Assembly: GCA_001599815.1 (NCBI GenBank)
Contig: BCIA01000003.1
Location: forward strand, 4,588,001-4,652,000
Length of the DNA: 64,000 nucleotides
Direction: 5' to 3'
Source: Furcasterigmium furcatum
Lineage: Eukaryota > Ascomycota > Sordariomycetes > Glomerellales > Plectosphaerellaceae
Part shown: positions 61,704 to 64,000 of the stretch, piece by piece
Numbering within the stretch: the stretch's first letter is position 1
Layout of the letters: each line of letters opens with the position of its first letter
Program-made: the position numbers and the translations under genes
Notes under the pieces: model-generated
What the model was told of the DNA's origin: nothing
Seen by the model: only the letters and a program-made list of their open reading frames with translations
The model's database searches: none

Positions 61704-64000
61704 TCACACACCATAATCCATGGTGACTAAAAAGTCTGGCAGGTCAAGCTGCTGAGCCCAATCGAGCAGGTCATTGGACGACGGTTCAACCGAGAAGTCC
61801 ATCATGAACAGATCCCTCCCGGGGTCCTCTGCCGGTGGCCAGGCCGAGTTGGCGATCCCGGCCTCAACATCAGCAGACGGGCCCAGAACCCGAGGGGTGA
61901 TAGACGCTAAAGTAGTTTCGAGTAGTTGCAGCTCTCTCTGACGGAGGGGAGCGACGACGCTTCCGTTTTCGACCATGTGCTGCAGGATGTCACGGATATC
62001 ATCTCGCCAGCCCCGGTCAGGAACAAGAGTCGGGCTGATGTCTTGCAGAATGTAGAGAAGAAATGCTGAAGAGAACGCATCTTCGACCTCGAACGGCATG
62101 AACGATTCTTGAAAGGATATTATTAGCATTCTGTCATGCAGCTCACCAGATCAAAAGTTTGCGTGAGTCAAGCCTGTACCTAGAATGTCCTCTTCGCTCA
62201 GAACGCAGAGTGTTCTCAAAATTGTGCGTGCCGAGTCCACACAAAACTGTAGAATTGTCGAGACAGGTGCTTTCAAGTCAAGTGTTTGGTATTGCTGGCT
62301 GCTTGCGCGTTCTAGATGTAGGTGAAGTGCACACATAACCAAGGGTCTCGTTGTCAAGACGACGCACTTGGAACGGACCAAGTCAGCAAGCTTTTCCAAT
62401 CAATCGGGGTTTCTGCACTGACGTGGTGGTATGACAGCATCAACCGCAACGCAGTTCTTGACGCTTTCGGGATTGAGCCCCCGAAATACGTATCAAGAAG
62501 AGCGTGAAGCTCGGAGGAGATTTGGGCCAGCGTCCGGAGGTTCGACTGTATGTCTCTCACGAGAGACCCGTCAAATTCATTGCCGACGCCATATACCGCT
62601 AGCAGAGGACTATAGTCAGCTTGGTGTCCATCAGACTCATCCCGTATACGGACCGGGGTTACATACTTGTGAGAATTGTTGCCACGAGTCGAGACAACCG
62701 AACGTGAAGAGACATGCCGAGAGCCTCGAGGGAGTCGCTGCTTAGGTTGGGCAGCTTCGCGGTGATCTGCTCGTTTTGAACAGAGGCCGTGGAGCCCATG
62801 AGGGCGGAAAACTCGCTGTCGATGATGTGGGCCACCCAGAAGACGAGGTTGTACCTCCTTGAGACATCGGCGCCAAATATTCGTTCGGGCATGTGGCGGT
62901 GCATGCCGATGCAAACACAGAGGCGAGATGCCTGACCAACCTAAAATAGCGATCAGAGTGGAGGAATCTTTGAAAAGGCATTAGACTTACATATTGAAAG
63001 GCTGCCACCCTCATGTCCACTGACTGGAGATACACGGCTGCCAGGATGAGCACGGAGACGGAGAGCAGGGGATCAGGACCCATCTCTGCCTGGCTCGGGA
63101 GCAGCGCCATCGCTCTGACGGCGTATGTGTGCCCCGCCGGCTTTCCGCCGGAAGTCTTCTTATGGGAGACGAAAGCCTTGCCGAAAGCCAAAATGAGGAG
63201 GTGCTGGGCGTACCAGAGCCTAGAACTTGCAGCCTTCGCGGCAGGGTCTTCATACAGCTCGTGCAGGTTTTGGAGGTAGGACTGCTCATCAATCAGATGA
63301 TTCATGATGCCGAAGTAGTACTTGACCGCCTGGAAAAGAAACAGGGAGTAGTCGATTGGAGGCAAGTCAGAGACGTCTGGGGTCGAGGTACGGCACAGGG
63401 CCTGCCACTCCATCTTGCAGGCCTGGCCGTCCGTGTTGAACGGATCCAGGGTGTTTTCCGTTTCTGGCGGCATACTCTTCCCCAAGAGGCCAAGGACCCT
63501 TCGGCAGAAGGCCCAGGAGGAAGAGGGCGCCAGATACCCTGTTCCGGTCAGCTACGAGTTGAGGACGGAGGTCATGTAAGTGAGACTCACAAAAACGACC
63601 GTCGGCGGGACGAAATGGAGGATCGTGATCCATGGGAGGGTGCTTTTGGAAATGAACATGTTCTGCGACTGCTTCGATGCTTGCCGCGTGATCGGCATCA
63701 TCCAGTTGATTCAGGGTTGCGGGTGGCATGGAACCTGCTGCATCCTGGTTGTCGACGTTGACGAGGATCTCACCGAGGGCCCCATCCTCACCGGCGCCAA
63801 CATGCCTGTCCTCAGGTACATTGGCCACGCCCTCTATCCGAGGGGGGTAGTCTGTTGCAGGTGACTGGTCGACCGGGGGCTCATCAACATCATCAGTAGT
63901 GGATTGTTGGGTTGACGGCATCTGGTCCGGACTTGGTGTGCGACCGGGATGCTCAATCGATCTCCTGTTGGCCCTTTGAAGCTCCAGAAGATAGCTGTTC
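61704..64000 (-). CDS. Fungal-specific transcription factor, N-terminus beyond window
   Basis: Regulator of the Zn2Cys6/PF04082 class. Exons inside the window: 64000-63591 (continues off the edge), 63538-62991, 62940-62667, 62598-62423, 62366-62180 and 62107-61704; all phases agree. The visible part opens with a coiled-coil-like linker (SYLLELQRANRRSIEHP) of the kind that follows a zinc cluster. An acidic disordered stretch comes next, then RFWYLAPSSSWAFCRRVLGL and the middle domain (YYFGIMNHLIDEQSYLQNLH, ASRLCVCIGMHRH, RRYNLVFWVAHIIDSEFSAL). The C-terminus ends with an acidic, hydrophobic tail (LDWAQQLDLPDFLVTMDYGV) that could activate transcription. The zinc cluster itself is not visible. 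Confidence 0.88.

Noticed and set aside
1..64000. tRNA, rRNA and CRISPR features
   Set aside because: Looked for T-loop (GTTCGAANC) contexts, rRNA-like blocks and regularly spaced repeats; the few GGTTCGA hits are inside coding sequence without a matching acceptor stem.

Overview
The window is nuclear DNA from a filamentous ascomycete (Pezizomycotina, most likely Sordariomycetes). It has about 31 protein genes in 64 kb on both strands. Introns are short (about 50-100 nt, GT/GC...AG, with CTAAC/CTGAC-like branch points). The protein families are typical of fungi: ENA ATPase, Zn2Cys6 regulators, GH43, UstYa/DUF3328, GMC oxidoreductase, CAP secreted protein and Hmp1. I saw no tRNA, rRNA, CRISPR array or intact transposon. 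All gene models below were spliced by eye from ORF fragments, splice signals and phase; none has transcript support here.

Layout. 0-11 kb: an ENA-type cation ATPase cut by the left edge, a small conserved protein, a TauD-like dioxygenase, a small secreted protein and an F-box protein. 11.9-24 kb: a housekeeping and nuclear block made of FAL1/eIF4A-III and SF3A3 (head to head, both spliceosome-linked), SLX1 and a KDM5-type H3K4 demethylase. 25-31 kb: a secreted CAP protein with an N-rich repeat pro-region, SDH3 and TAF6 (convergent), and a decayed ZZ-finger gene. 31.2-37.1 kb: a sugar-use cluster of a Lac12-like MFS transporter, a Zn2Cys6 regulator and a cytoplasmic GH43 glycosidase; the two promoter regions share exact sequence modules. 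37.9-43.1 kb: an Hsp31/DJ-1 protein, Hmp1, then an SDR and a Zn2Cys6 regulator placed head to head around a promoter with palindromic CGG motifs. 44.9-52.4 kb: a second sugar transporter, a sulfotransferase-like protein, an unknown protein, a proline-rich membrane protein and a UstYa-like protein. 53.6-58 kb: a secreted GMC oxidoreductase, flanked by diverged 120-bp direct repeats with RIP-like changes, and a PI-PLC. 58.8-64 kb: a YCII-domain protein, a RidA/Mmf1 deaminase, a pyrroline-5-carboxylate reductase-like enzyme and a fungal regulator cut by the right edge.

How the genes may work together. The clearest functional unit is 31.2-37.1 kb: sugar or oligosaccharide uptake, intracellular hydrolysis and a regulator that may act through the shared promoter modules. 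The SDR and regulator pair at 39.5-43.1 kb looks like a small autonomous regulon. Both Zn2Cys6 genes contained whole in the window appear to use a non-canonical GC-AG intron inside the zinc-cluster coding sequence. The RidA, YCII, P5CR-like and regulator block at the right may be an amino-acid or imine-handling neighbourhood, which is an inference from position only.
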